In this document: one piece after another, positions 11,803 through 24,319 of the stretch | How the letters are laid out: each line of letters begins with the position of its first letter | Position numbering within the stretch: position 1 is the first letter of the stretch | Assembly (NCBI GenBank): GCA_002751075.1 | Contig: NAOQ01000510.1 | Coordinates: 1 to 51,110, forward strand | Reading direction: 5' to 3' | From: Ichthyophonus hoferi | Lineage: Eukaryota > Opisthokonta > Ichthyosporea > Ichthyophonida > Ichthyophonidae | Length of the DNA: 51,110 nt | The notes under the pieces: model-generated | The model's database searches: none | Told to the model about the DNA's origin: nothing | What the model saw: the letters and a program-made list of their open reading frames with translations, nothing else | Translations under genes and position numbers: made by a program

Positions 11803-12227
11803 TGTTAAAACTGGAATATTTAATATTTAATTAATTTGGGTATTTTTATATATAACCATAAGCATTTAATACTATTAGCAATTATTATTACATAAGTAGG
11901 TAGCCTGGGAAAATAGCTAGTGCAATCTGTTAAGGCTAAACGGCCATCCAAGTTGATCTATTAAATTGAACCAGCCAATGGTAGAGATTGTACATACATA
12001 ATAAGCCATTTCAGATCATATGTTTTGGGGTCCAGATAGCATATTGCTTAGGCATCCTGCCTAAGGCAGGCCCTGCTGATTTGTTTAATGATAAAAATAT
12101 CCTTTAGCATATATGTACTCTGTAGGCAAAGGGACCTGTTAAAAAGCCCCCTAATTCGGTATCCTTTGTCCTTCTAAAGGAATATAGGCCACTGGAACAC
12201 TCCTGCCTCTACTTATTATTCCCAACA
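11803..12227 (+). repeat. family A 3' LTR
   Basis: 425 bp with TGTT...AACA ends, diverged from the 5' copy by scattered substitutions and small indels. Confidence 0.7.
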
Positions 12228-12284
12228 GTATATTTACTGATATGACACTCCAAGTCTATATACTTTGATTTTTTTAAGAATTTT

Positions 12285-13200
12285 GCTGCGATTATTATTT
12301 TTTATTGGGCATTGCAATCACAAAAGATCACGTTATTCATTACAATCCCTGATTACATTGTACGATTCCATGTTTCTCAAGGACCCTACGATTCCAGAGC
12401 GCAAAGAGCCTCTAGATTTATAACTCACTTGGTACCCTAACATAGTATACATCATAGCTATTATATATTATTATTATTATTATTATTATAAAATATACAG
12501 TTTTTGCATTCACACAAGTTAATAGGTAGGCATATTAACTTGAATAACTTTGTTAGTAATATCGTTATCAGCGGAAACAAAATATATCAGCGCATCGCTA
12601 GATGACCGATGACCATGAACCTGAATGAATCAGGGGCATTATAGAACATACATTACATAAAAAGGTTTTTTATACTGAGCTTAAGCAATTGATCTCTCAC
12701 CCATTGCAAATATAAAAGAAAAATGCATGTGCTAGTACTCTTTACGGTTCTAAACACAGCAGCAATTAGAGACTACAAAATACCCAAATAAACCACTTGA
12801 ATAGTATGCGCCCGATGGTAAGAGCAACCAACTTTCTTACTTCAGCAATATTTCAACTTTAGCCAATTGATTATGTTCCAATAATCTACAGAAAATAAGG
12901 AAAAAACACACTGATATATTCATTTGAACCAAGCCTTCATTCCGGTTTAGTCGGAATTGCCGACTAAGATATCTTCTTTCTCCGTAGATTCTTCCGAGTC
13001 CCCGAGAACATGCACACATCTAAACCCAGACGATATTGTTTTCATTAACTTCTTAATTACAGAAGCCAATCCAGGGACAGGAGAGATTCACACAACCTCT
13101 GACCTGGACTTAACTTTTAAATATGCCTTATAGGCATAAAGTAGAAAACTAACTTCGTTCAAATCGCAATAAATTTGAATTATAATCTTAATTAAATAAA
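12285..13200 (+). mobile_element. family B repeat copy (retroelement leader and start of coding region)
   Basis: This segment aligns by eye with 35565-36470 and, in part, with the arms near 0.4-0.9 and 2.3-2.7 kb. Shared landmarks in order are a 'TTAATA..TA..CATATTAACTT' block, an ATAAAAGAAA box, 'TTTACGGTTCTAAACA', 'AATACCCAAATAAACC' and 'CCAATTGATTATG'. A coding-like tail follows (residues NPDDIVFINFLITEANPGTG near 13035-13080). It looks like the 5' portion of a retroelement, broken and old. A (TTA)n run lies at 12466-12490. Confidence 0.5.
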
Positions 13201-15075
13201 AAATAATAATAATGACTTCTCCTAATAAGGTCCGGCGGTCGCGTTCTCATCCGGGTTGAAGTAGTTAAGGGTTTTAAACTCATTTTTCAGGCTCTTCTTA
13301 ACTTCCCATAGTTAAAACCTTTACAAGGACTACACATCTTCTGCAGCGTTGACACTGTAGGGGCAGGTTGGATGCATGACTTGGGTGGGGCTCAGCTGCG
13401 AATCTTTTTATCCGATTTGTTGGAGCACACATTTTAAGCCCAATATGGATATGGTAATAACTCTCTTCGTTTAGTTAGATTTTACAAAAGAAGAAAAAGT
13501 GTCTCATTGTAAGGTTCCATTTCTTAACCGAATCCTGTTAGAATTCAATCGTTAAAAAAGCAGATATTGCTATTTTTATTCAATCTAGCAAGGTATATCT
13601 CAACAATCAAGATTCAAAGCGTGCACAATCCGGAACAAATTAAACCCCCTAGAGTTGCCATCTCATTGTAACGTATGCGTCTATTTATGGCAATGACTAA
13701 TAGCCAATGCAAAGCGAGATCTATAGCCCTCAACAATGTAACTTTTTTTATCTTTACCTTCACATATTACGCACCCTGTTCTATCAGTATATTTCCAAAA
13801 TTTAATCCGAATGCAACCACGTTCGTATCGATATATATATCAATGTTTCTTAGAGATCGCGTATACTGAAAATAGTTATAATTAATATTACTGTCATATA
13901 TGTATATTTGAGTCATAGTAGCGTAAAAATCCGGGCCTTTAGTTGAAACTGGTCATTTATACCGGTGATGGTAATGAAACACCCAGTATTAGAATCCTCA
14001 ATATTCACATATCGAAGGTAAATTGTTGGTTGTATTGTTCGGTTCAAAGGCCAATAACTGCCTCTTGCATAATAAATCCATCCAAAAATACCCATATTTC
14101 TTTACGGCACAATTGAATCAAGAAACAGTTGTAAATTAATTCCACAGATTTAAGAGAAAATAACCGATCATGGTTTTCTTTAAGTTGATCAATTATATAA
14201 TAATATAATGTATTGTATTATATCGCATTTCATTCTAATATATTGGATAAATATCACCAGTCATTTCTTGTGAAAGGGGTCAAGAAACTATTTTTAGACT
14301 TTGATTTTCATGTTTAAGTTTAAGCCGAGAAGCCCATTGGACCAGTTTAATGCTCCAATCCCCGCACCCCCGTTTACGTTATCTTGTGACAAACTATTCC
14401 ATCAAATAGCAGAAGGGAATGCATGCATGCCGGAGCTCTAATCAATTTTGTGTGTTTATCAAAATACGCTCCTTTCAAACGAGTTAATTATTGTTATTAA
14501 AGTGTAACAATAATTAATTTTTTAATTTTATCCTCAAGTAATGTTATCTTCCAATATAATTTTATAATTTGGTGGCATCGAAATTGATCTAACATAATTT
14601 TATTGATTCGCAGCCATGAAGTGTCCATTCTATGTTTGCACTAATAAGATATTCCCTTAAAAGCAGTGGCGCCCACGGACTGGTAGATCCACCCGTACTC
14701 AGGCATGGGTTTTAAAACAACCATTTAAAATTAAAAAATGATATTATTGGAGGATATACTAGATCAATTACTCAAAATAATTACATTACATTAAAACGCA
14801 ATACTTTATTGTCAGATACCAGTGCTTCTAGAATGTGAACTGTATATGTGGGTTGTATGCACCAAAGTAGTTAAAAGCGATCGTTATTTCTCATCAATCA
14901 GTAGTACTATCACTAGGGTAGTATACGTGAACGTTTTATATCTAGGTTGAAAGGTTTTTATTTTTACATATAATCTTACATATATTCTTCGTGAGATATC
15001 AATAAAGCTGTTTAACTTTTCTAAAACTATACATCTATACACCTAATTCTGAATTATATGGCATAAACCATAATC
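13201..15075. other. long stretch without a recognisable gene
   Basis: Short frames at 13675-13869 (+) and 13913-14095 (-) show no family resemblance and no splice-consistent neighbours. A motif 'GCATGACTTGGGTG' at about 13375 also occurs near 32757, so part of this stretch is probably more decayed repeat. Upstream exons of the 15.1-kb gene could hide at the right end. Confidence 0.35.
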
Positions 15076-17365
15076 ATGCGGGACGTACATGTTCGGGGTG
15101 TTACTACACTTTGGTGCCTACCGCAGCAGCCTAATAAAGGACTACAGGTAGCTTTAGATGACACACCTCCCCACCTCATTTATACCTCTCTAAAACCAAA
15201 ACCTGCTTTAGCTAGTCATATTTTGTCTTACAACATAAAGAAGACAGTGCCACCTTCGGCCCCTTTAAAAGAGGAGGTCGCAGTAGGCGTGGTTCAGGCC
15301 CTCACAGCTCCACTTGTTGCTGCCATGAAGGCTGAGAATGTCGCAACGACAATGTTTTGGAATGTTGTTGCTAAGGTGAAGACAAGTCTTTCAGCTATGA
15401 TACCGTTGACTGTAACTGTCACGTTCAGAAAAGCAGGTGAGTTTACTTTACTGCAATGGTTAGTTTGAGAATTAGGAGTTTTATATTTGGGGAAATACAA
15501 GCGCTGTGTATTCTCTTGTGTGCTGTGCCATAACTAAGATGAAAAGTATCAAAGGGGTTATGCTTTTAACCGTATAGAAATAGGCCTTGTCAACAAACCA
15601 AGGATATTTTCAACGTTAATTCCTATGTAAATACTGGAGGTCCCGCTCACTTCTATTGTCTTTACCTAATATTGACATGTTTCCTATCGTGTGATCAAAT
15701 AGAGGCCTATAGCTCGGCCAAAGGATACGAGATAGTTTTGTTAAATGTTTTGCTTTTTTTTCTAGTATTTTGTAGAAATTAAAACATGTGTGGTTATTAT
15801 AGTATGAGTTTCTTGGTCGACATAGAGCAAATAATGTTGTGTATTGGCATTATGCCCGTGTTGCATTGATTATTTTTAACCCATTTATGAGTGAGTATAT
15901 CATATGTGTTCTTTTGTGGCCTACATGATACTTTCCCCTGCCCACCCCTTCCTTATTTCCTACCTTTTTTTATTTATTAATTTCAACCTAGTATTGATCC
16001 TACACGGTACCTTGGGTGGTAGTTCAGCGTTCTCTTTTTAGTCGTTAACTTTTTTATTAATTGGTCCCTCTTTTTATTTTATATTCGTTATATTGTCTTA
16101 CGTCATACCAATCCATAGATCCTACACCCCCACCTGTAGACCCTGTAGTATGCGAGAAAGTGGTGCCTCCAGCCAATACAACCACACCCTCTATCTCATC
16201 TCCTGCGGCTTTACGCCCTGAAGATAGAGAACAGGAGATTCTCAAGCAGCTATGTACTAAGGCGTCATCCGACCAGCCTCTTATATTCTCTGCCCGTAGT
16301 ATTGAAAGCTATGTGGCTGCACGAAAGGCCAGCGAAGAAGAGAGCCATAGTCTTCCATTACGACAGCCATGGGGGGTGGGGTTTAACTTGACTCCACTCG
16401 TACAAGGCTTTGTACGGAGATCCATCAGTGGCACGGTGTCTAGATACCTGTGGGTACCAATGTTCCAGCTGTCCAAAGGTAGGGCTTGCAGGGTCTTTCT
16501 CTTTATGCTTGGTTTTACTTGCTGGTAGATTTTAACTCGGTTTAACTGACTATATTGTTGTGATTATTCTTATTGTGATTGTCTACAGACTCTATTTATG
16601 TTACTAGGTGTAAACCAATTTTTATTTTATTTAAAGTGTTTTTTTATATATTTTATTGCATCTTTCCAGTAATGCATGTATCTTAAGAAATATGTATGTC
16701 TAACTATATATATATATATATGCTTGTACACATATTATTATGAAATCCCTATAGAATTCTACATGCCGCGATATCAATCTAGTCTGTTGCAGTGGATAAT
16801 AGTAAGTGGTGTAGCAGGATGGTCATTATTTTCATCTAATACATCTACCTATCTATTCAGCTGTGGAGAATTCTCCCTATGGATTTCGTTTAGGGTCCTG
16901 GGTATTGGCCTCCCAAAGCCAGCCAAGTGGCTCCAGGGTACGTTTTTATTTATTTTTGCCTCTGTTTTCTTTTTACCTATTGAAGAAATATATATTTATA
17001 TGCTTACATTCATATTGTATTTCTGTTGTCTAGAGTTGTTCTGTTTTATTATGCTTGAAGATGTGATATAGGTTAGGTTTATGCCTGTGTGTGGTTGTGG
17101 ATATTATATACTAATACGTGTATGCTTATTGATAAAGAGGGAGGGGTACACACTACAGATTAATGGTGAGCCAGTTTTAACAATCACACCTCAAACCATT
17201 GTTATTTTCTTTTCTTTATTGGTCTTCTGGTTAATAACACTTCCCCTTTCACTTCATTTTTTTTTCTTCCAGGATAACCAATGGATTATCCGGATAATCA
17301 AGTTGGCCAGCACTCTTGTTCTTTGTGATGCTGTGCTCCTTACTGTATTTTATCTTTTAGGTTAG
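15076..17365 (+). CDS. unrecognised multi-exon membrane protein
   Basis: Five exons join in phase: 15076-15436 (donor GTGAGT), 16119-16478 (donor GTAGGG), 16755-16937 (donor GTACGT), 17034-17062 (short, least certain) and 17273-17365 (stop TAG). The product is about 341 residues. The first third is soluble, followed by a proline-rich linker (DPTPPPVDPVVCEK) and a charged helix (RPEDREQEILKQL). Two or three hydrophobic segments lie in the last 110 residues (WIIVSGVAGWSLF; LASTLVLCDAVLLTVFYLL), so the C-terminal part is probably membrane-embedded. The sequence 'LPLRQPWGVGFNLTPLVQGF' is distinctive but I know no family with it. The ATG at 15076 is simply the first in frame; an upstream exon is possible. 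Phase agreement across introns 1-3 makes the gene itself likely. Confidence 0.6.
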
Positions 17366-17922
17366 AGGGGGTGGGGGTGGTAGTCAGATGCATGTATATG
17401 TATGCATATACTTATCTGTAGTTATTATTATTAGTTAACTGGATTTCTCTGATTTTAGAATGTGTAGTGTCTGTTCAACATGGTCATAGCTAACATAGAT
17501 ATGAATTACAACGGGTGTAACAGTGGTTAATTTGAAATATAGTAGTCGTCATACATAAGTATTAGTTTCTGTCCCATATTATTACGTGCCGTACGCTCAC
17601 TCACTGGGAAACATGCATATTGTACATAATATGTATGATCACACACAGTGAGCCTGACAAAAAATGTCATCTAGCCTCTTTGCTATTCTAAATAAAAAAC
17701 CTGTGTATTTTAAGCTGAAGCTGTCTTTTGTATTGACCGTCCACATCAAATAGTCAACCTGTCATTGTCTCAACGTTGGCATGCACATAATTAATCAATA
17801 GTTCCAGTCCGCTGCTTCATATATTTTTTACACTTTAACTATATGTTCATCTATACGTGAACTAAACTAAAGGTGGATATTGTATCTATCGGTTTTGGCT
17901 TGTATAGCAATTGTATCACCTA
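17366..17922. other. no gene recognised; likely 3' flank plus family C internal remains
   Basis: AT-rich with no open frame of note. The part just left of 17923 resembles the sequence left of 42799, as expected if both are remains of the interior of family C. Confidence 0.35.
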
Positions 17923-18160
17923 TGTTCAGGGTGGCAGCCGACTATTGCAAACAACGAACAGAAGATAAGCCTTCTATAGCCTTTATTCGGTATCACTGCA
18001 GAATCATGAGTCCCTCTGGTCTGTCTCAGACAGAATCATTTCATACTTCCTAAATATAGCTTTTTATATATAGAATATTTCAAAGCTCAGCATTAATTAA
18101 TTAGATAATAATAGTTAGTTACTTTGTTTATTTTGTATATGTAGCTATATTTGACAATTT
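17923..18160 (-). mobile_element. family C LTR-like repeat, copy 1
   Basis: This aligns with 37988-38243 and 42799-43073. Read on the minus strand each has a TATA-type box, then about 90 nt later AATAAAGGC (a poly(A)-signal-like word), and ends in ..CA. That order (promoter, poly(A) signal, CA end) is typical of an LTR. The far end of this copy is unclear. It is an old copy. Confidence 0.5.
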
Positions 18161-19392
18161 CTACTCTTTGATTATCCCATCTTTGAGTGCAAGTTGATAA
18201 ATTAAATAAGTACGGCATTTCCCTGGAAGCAGTACCAGAAATAGAACCAGTTTTAGTTAAAAACTCCTGTGTATAGTTGTGTACGGGGCCAAATAAAACA
18301 ACGCTAATTTAAGAAACCTCGTCTTTTATAAACTTAAAACCAAATATATTATGTATTTCATCGTTAGAATAACTGCCAAGTAATTTAAGACACATTGCAG
18401 TAACCCCTGATGAATTGGAAAAATGATGTTGAATCACTCACTGCTAGCATTCATCAGATGTATTTGCACAGTTTATTACTTACCTTATTATTTACATATC
18501 AATCGGCTGCATAGAAGTAGTCTCCTACTACGGAACAACAATAAATATCAATATTATACTTATTGAATATAGTCATATATAACATAAGAAAAATGGATCT
18601 AGTCTATCAATAAAATAGGATGCTAGGCTATTGGTATTCAGGCTTAATTAATTAATTATTTGGTATGTCAAGTAGTCTACAGATATAGTGGTCGATGAGG
18701 AGTACAAAAAGACCCTGCTCTTTAATTAATCACAACCAAAGTGGGCATGTATGTGTACGAGAATGCCTGCTGCTTAATTATTGTGGCTAAAAAGCAAGTT
18801 ACTTAATCGCATATATTGTTTCATAATGAGCATTATATCTTGTCTTAAAAATGTCGCTTTGTAGGGCTTAATACTCATTATTACATAGAGTTGTTGTTGC
18901 CCAGTAGTATTTTCATTTATGTCTCAATGCTATACACAATCAAGTGTGTTTTCCAAAACATATACTTCTATTGGATGGTGTAAGCACAGTCATAAAACCA
19001 CGTTTGTGATGTCTTTTGACAAATATTAAATGGTAAATGTCCATACTCCTATCTACTTTTTTTCTCTAACTAAATAATCTTAAAATATTCCTGTAATAGA
19101 TCAATAGATCCCATATGATTGAAATAAAATAAAGTAAAACAAAATATTTACTTATTCTAATAGAGATGGAAAATATTTTGTAATAAGGTTTAACTAATCT
19201 CGATGAAATGTTATACAAACTTTGCTTGTATTATGTATTAGGTAAGCGATACTAGTATAAATAAATAATATGAAGAACATAAACAGGTAGAAAACAATGC
19301 CCAAAACTGTATAGTATTCATTCAGATATTTCACTTAAAAATACAAGTACCTATATATGGAGACTAAAAATAATGCCAAGGAATACACTTAC
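18161..19392. other. AT-rich stretch without a recognisable gene
   Basis: No convincing exon on either strand. It may include introns or flank of the candidate minus-strand exon at 19393-19462. Confidence 0.35.
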
Positions 19393-19462
19393 TTTTAGGA
19401 TATTCCTCAAATAAATGCTCTAGAGTAAAGTTGACTGCTACCTGCTGTCCCACTTGAATAAT
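19393..19462 (-). CDS. isolated candidate exon
   Basis: Between an AACAG acceptor and a GTAAGTG donor there is one clean frame of 23 codons (IIQVGQQVAVNFTLEHLFEE and three more). It lies downstream of the stop of the helical-protein gene, so it belongs either to another gene whose other exons I did not find, or to an alternative 3' end. No family recognised. Confidence 0.3.
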
Positions 19463-19735
19463 CTGTTATTTGTTATTCATTAAAAGACAAAAAATATATT
19501 ATTATATTGATTTCATGATATTATTGCATGTTTAAATTACAATGAAGTATGAAAAGTAAACTCTATTGAGTGACTGAAATAAGTAAATATGTAAATTAAT
19601 TGTTGTGATAATAATAACAATTATTATCATTAAAACTTCATAATGATATATACATAATTATAAAGGTAGAAAAATTTATAACATGAAAAGATATGCATAC
19701 ATGATATAGGCTTCACCGGGTTGGGTTCATTGAGG

Positions 19736-22700
19736 TTATCCTTGTGAACGCAGTTTGTAGCTGGCAGTGAGATGGAGATACAACGGCAGTTTCCTCGATC
19801 TTTCTCTATCTCTAAGCACTTGGGCATCTTGATTATTTATTGGCTGAGAAAATCTCCTATTGCCATTAGTTCCCAGTGTAAGGCTTGTCTGTAAAGAAAC
19901 AACTAATCAGCTCCAGTGAAAGGCTTAAAGATAATAAACTCCTATTATATTAGGTAGATATATCATAAGTATGTTAGGTGCATATGTAATTGGGATTGTG
20001 TTTTATAAGAACAAAATATACAATTATTGTGTACGTATCTATAATAAGGTATTTGGACATATACTGTTTATATAAAATTTTAAAAGTAAAAACTAATATA
20101 CATATCATTTAAACTCTGAAGCAATAATATCAAAGGCAAAAACCAAAACTCAACAAAACAAAAAAAGAGAAAATAATAATAATACTAATGGTGAAGGCAG
20201 TAAGAGGCCATGACACTAACTAGGAGAGAGTAATATATTACCTTTCCATCATCATTGGCCTTCCTGTCAATCACTGAGAATTGATATGACATTAGATTAA
20301 GTTAGATAATTGTGATCCATGCACATAAATTGTTGGATCAAGTTCACAAATTTAGATGTATAGTTGAGTACCTCAACCTTACTACCACAATCATTGTGTT
20401 CCTTTATATATAAGTTCTCTTTTAAATAATAATGACAGATTTAATAGGAGTTATACTGGATCCCAATAATAAAAATATAGTATATATATATGCTAATAAA
20501 TGTGCATGGATAGTTATACTTGTGCTGGCCCCTCAATCTAAAAATATATACATATTTAAATACATACTTTAGGTTAACTACTAGTTTAACTGACATGCCA
20601 AGATATGTCTAAGACTATATTCTCTATCTAGAATCTGCATAATGTTGCCCAACGTGAGTTCACTAGATAGAAAACAAATTAGTTTGAAAAGTTGGTTCAT
20701 TGTTGTGTATGCCAAGTGTAAATAAAAAACATTTGAGTATAAACCAAAATACAGCGTGTAAATATAATTGGCGAGATTGAGTGTAGCTATTGAAAAAAAA
20801 AAAAGCAGACTTAAGGTAGGGTGAAAGTTGAGAGTACATACCCATGCACAAGTCCCTTTGGATGAAAGTTACTGACATGTATTGCAATTTTCAAGAGGGC
20901 CACTAACACATGAATATCACTATGCAAAGCGTCTGCGATAATTAAGCATTAGACCTACATAAATCTTCAAGAATAACTGTGTGTGTGCATACAGTCAGAT
21001 ATTGCACCATAATATTACCTAAATTATCCCTAACATTTCCACCTATGTACAAACTTTCCAATAGGGCAACCTACCTCTTGTAACCTTTTCCAGTGAGGTG
21101 ACCATACGCTCTATAACTTTAGTAAAAAAGGAAACAATCATGTATGCAGGAAGCATGTAAGGGTATCAATAGTAATATCAATAGGCATGTACGTATCATT
21201 CATAAGTACATACATGGATGTATATGAATGTCTGTGGAAGTGGATCAAAATTTAGGGGGTACAATATTAATTAAAAGAAATAATACTAGTAAAACTCAAA
21301 TTGATTTACCCGACATAATTAAAAATTGAACTCAATTATAAAGTAAACATCAGGAACAGTACCTGAGAGGTTCACTGACAATTACCTCTGTATGAGGATT
21401 TCCTTTATAGAGCTGGCTTCGCACTGCTGCTCCATGGCATCAAAACAACTCTAATAAGGTTTAATCTGAAAAAATGGTCAGATGTAGATAAATTGTATCA
21501 ATATATATGCAATGATTATTGTTTTAAGTGTGAAAATGCGAATAATAATAAAGATCATGTCATGATAAATGATATGAAAAGGCTAACAAAATAATAATAA
21601 AAATATATATATAAAAATACAGCATTAAAAGAAAAACTATACAAAGGTATTTAAAAAATAAAGTATGGAAACAAACAGGCATATCTGGGAGAGAGAGAGA
21701 GAGAGAAAGTTCGTACCTTTCTTTCAGCCAATACTCTCTCTCTTAAGCATTTTCACAGTATTCCTGTTGGTCATCTTGATGGCACATTGAATATTCTTGA
21801 CTCTTTGCATAAATGAGACAACATAGACTGTTGCTTGGCCTGTTTGGCCAAGACATTCACCTATTACAATTTCTGTGTTCATGTTAGTCTTCCTAATTTA
21901 GTGGCCATACTCACTGTGTAAATAATAATAATAATAATTGGTAAGTAGGAGGGCAAATACATTGATATTGCATAAAAACAAATCAGCTTAAACAAGTTGA
22001 ATGTATAATAAATAATAGTGAGGAAAAACACCGCCAACATCAATAACATCATGGCGAAGATTAGTTTGATCAAATAGGCTAGCTACTCATGGTTTGTCAT
22101 TGTCATACTTGTATGAAGCATAGCATACCTTAAAGCCAAATAGTCAATAGTAGATAGTGGTACCACCATAGTGGGTACATATGGTGTCCAAGACTTCTGC
22201 CTTGTAAGCTGATTGATAGTGTAAATATCCCTTGCAGTATGTTGTGTCATATATATATTTTTAATTATACAGTTATATAGTATATGAATAATTTATACTA
22301 TATATATGAAAATATAAACTAATAAAGTGAGCAAGAGCATCAAAGAATAAATAAACAGAAAAAATGTAAAGTAGTGAAGAAAAATGCTGAAACTTTATTA
22401 CCAAACAAAGCATATTAACATTTAAAACCTCATCTTATCATGTTCTTTATTTAGTAATGGGAAGACAAAGCTTCTGTGGTATTAAGGAAGTAAATATGCA
22501 AATATGTCAAAATATATTGTACATTAGTGCCTATCTTTTAATATATGCAACAAATCTATAAGACGTATGTTGATGATACCTTATTCATATTGTAGATTAT
22601 ATATATATAGGCAAAGGAATACCGACAGAATAGTTCATGCAACTATTTAAAAGATGTTAAAGCAGGAATATTTAATTATTTTAAGTATTTTTATATATAA

Positions 22701-24319
22701 CTATAATCATTTAATATCATTAGCAATAATTATTGCATATGTAGCCTGGGAAAATAGCTGGGGCAATCTATTGGTGTTACACGGCAATGCAAGGTTGTTT
22801 ATAAAATTGAACCGGCAAATGGTAGAGATCCTGCAACTATATAATAAGTTATTTCATATGTTTTGAGCAGATAGCACGTTGCTTAGGCATCCTGCATATG
22901 GCAAGTCCTGTTAATTTGTTTAATAATAAAAATGTGTCTTGGTATATCTGTAGTCTATGTATGCCAAGGGACACGTTAAAATGCACTTTAATTCAATATT
23001 CTCTCTCCTTTTAAACAAATATAAATCTCAGGAACGCACCTCTCTCTACTTATTATTTCCAACAAAATATTTACAATTGCCTTTTTGTAGTACTTAATAT
23101 ATTCTCTGATTTGGTAAATCTCTTTGTCTATGTGTGCAAGTATTTTGAAAATAGTCCCACTCAAATTTTACTGTGCTTAATACTGTTAACTATCTTCTAT
23201 AATTTAACAAACAATCCTTGATATATTCTGTGTATTTATTTAAATGAATTCTTTGCAAAAGAAAGGCCACTTTACCTTTATTTTGTCCCTCTCCTGCTGC
23301 AATTTACTAAGTTTCTGCAGGGGTATTTATGCCTTAATACGAGTATGTTATAAAAAGAGTTTATAATATATACATTGTTTTCTGTATATGCATTTTGTTG
23401 TTTATATGTCTAAGACATGAAACACTACCACAGATAAGAAGAGAATATAATACATTTGCCCACAATAACATATCATTATCAGTATATATATATTTATAGG
23501 AAAAAACCTAGCCCATCTCTTTGTATTGTTATATCTTCAATATTTTAATGTGGTCTTATTTTTTAAATATGTATAACATAAAGCAGGCATGATCGTCAAT
23601 AGATATGTAAATGCCCAACACTGGAGATATATATTGCATACCAAAGCAGATCCATTTATAACATTGATCCTATATAATATAGTTATATAGCTTCCTTTTA
23701 TAATTACACACATACATGACATAAATTCCATATCCCATAATGGAATTGCTGAACTTGCCTGATTGCTTTGGTTTAACTGTTGGAGTTTCTGCTCCATTAC
23801 AGCAGAAATGCCCTTGTACACGGTTTCATATACATCTTTCTCAGCCTGGGAATAATACATGATTGCTATGTAGTAGCTTGAATGTATTCCCGTGCTATAA
23901 ACTGGTTTCTATTTAATTAATATATATGTAGCTGCTCTATCATTCTTCAAATAAATACCATCACTTAATAATATTTAAGTCCACATAACATAACGTTATG
24001 CATTGTGTCTATATCAAGTTTAAATCTTCGACTTATTCCTGCTAATACCAATCACTTACTAGTAATATGCCATGCATTTTTCCTATAGTCCTCTTGATCT
24101 GCGTGGTTGAGAATTCAATATAAGTATAAGCACGTATAAATGTCATTTTTATTTACAAACCGATACAAAATGGTATGCCAATGCTTCTCTATGTAATGAA
24201 ATAATTGTACAGATTAAAACAAGAGAATAAATGTCAACATCTTACCAGATCTTCTGCATACACTGTATTTCCTTCTTGCTTCTCTTTAATCCTCTCTTAG
24301 TAGATTTCCCTTTGGACAT
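19736..24319 (-). CDS. unrecognised, mostly helical protein built from many tiny exons
   Basis: Exons in transcription order: 24319-24246 (start MSKGKSTKRGLKRSKKE), 24098-24060, 23845-23759, 23314-23276, 22208-22129, 22078-22032, 21860-21717, 21450-21386, 21116-21075, 20932-20842, 20662-20595, 20273-20242, 19888-19736 (stop TAA). Phases agree from 23845 to 21860 and from 21116 to the stop; the first two exons and the 21386/21116 junction do not fit and probably hide a missed exon. The N-terminal part is charged coiled-coil (VMEQKLQQLNQSNQ, KLSKLQQERDKIK). The middle has GECLGQTGQATVYVV...CAIKM, which superficially resembles a kinase glycine loop and lysine, but no HRD or DFG follows. The end is helical (SDIHVLVALLKIAIH; GNIMQILDREYSLRHILAL). 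One exon holds a probable two-base frame break in a GA run at about 21733. Function unknown. Confidence 0.5.
21688..21707. repeat. (GA)n microsatellite
   Basis: A run of GA dinucleotides lies just outside the donor of the 21717-21860 exon. A second, shorter GA run lies inside that exon. Confidence 0.8.
22655..23064 (+). mobile_element. solo family A LTR inside an intron
   Basis: 410 bp, begins TGTTAAAGCAGGAATATTT and ends TCCAACA, with no partner or interior nearby. It sits between exons 23314-23276 and 22208-22129 of the minus-strand gene, in the opposite orientation. A solo LTR usually arises by recombination between the two LTRs of a full element. Confidence 0.7.

Larger units (their letters stand above)
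10343..12227 (+). mobile_element. family A: short non-autonomous LTR retrotransposon (TRIM-like), contains assembly gap
   Basis: The 5' LTR (10343-10763) begins TGTTAAAACAGGAATATTT and ends CAACA; the 3' LTR (11803-12227) begins TGTTAAAACTGGAATATTT and ends CCCAACA. Immediately after the 5' LTR is TGGTAGCAGAAAAAGC, resembling the TGGTATCAGAGC primer-binding site used by many LTR elements. A purine-containing 'CTAACGGGAG' precedes the 3' LTR. Flanks GTGTA (left) and GTATA (right) look like a target duplication with one change. The interior is only about 0.5 kb once the duplicated stretch around the gap is discounted and has no protease or polymerase, so the element would rely on enzymes from elsewhere. 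LTR divergence suggests moderate age. Confidence 0.7.

Noticed and set aside
19676-19827. Alternative frame MPKCLEIEKDRGNC in the last exon of the helical-protein gene
   Set aside because: It cannot connect in phase to the preceding exon; the TSLTLGTN frame does and ends at a stop.
21717-21882. Protein-kinase N-lobe (GECLGQTGQATVYVV..CAIKM)
   Set aside because: Glycine loop and lysine look right, but the next in-phase exons have no catalytic HRD, DFG or APE motifs. Phase also links the exon to non-kinase sequence on both sides.
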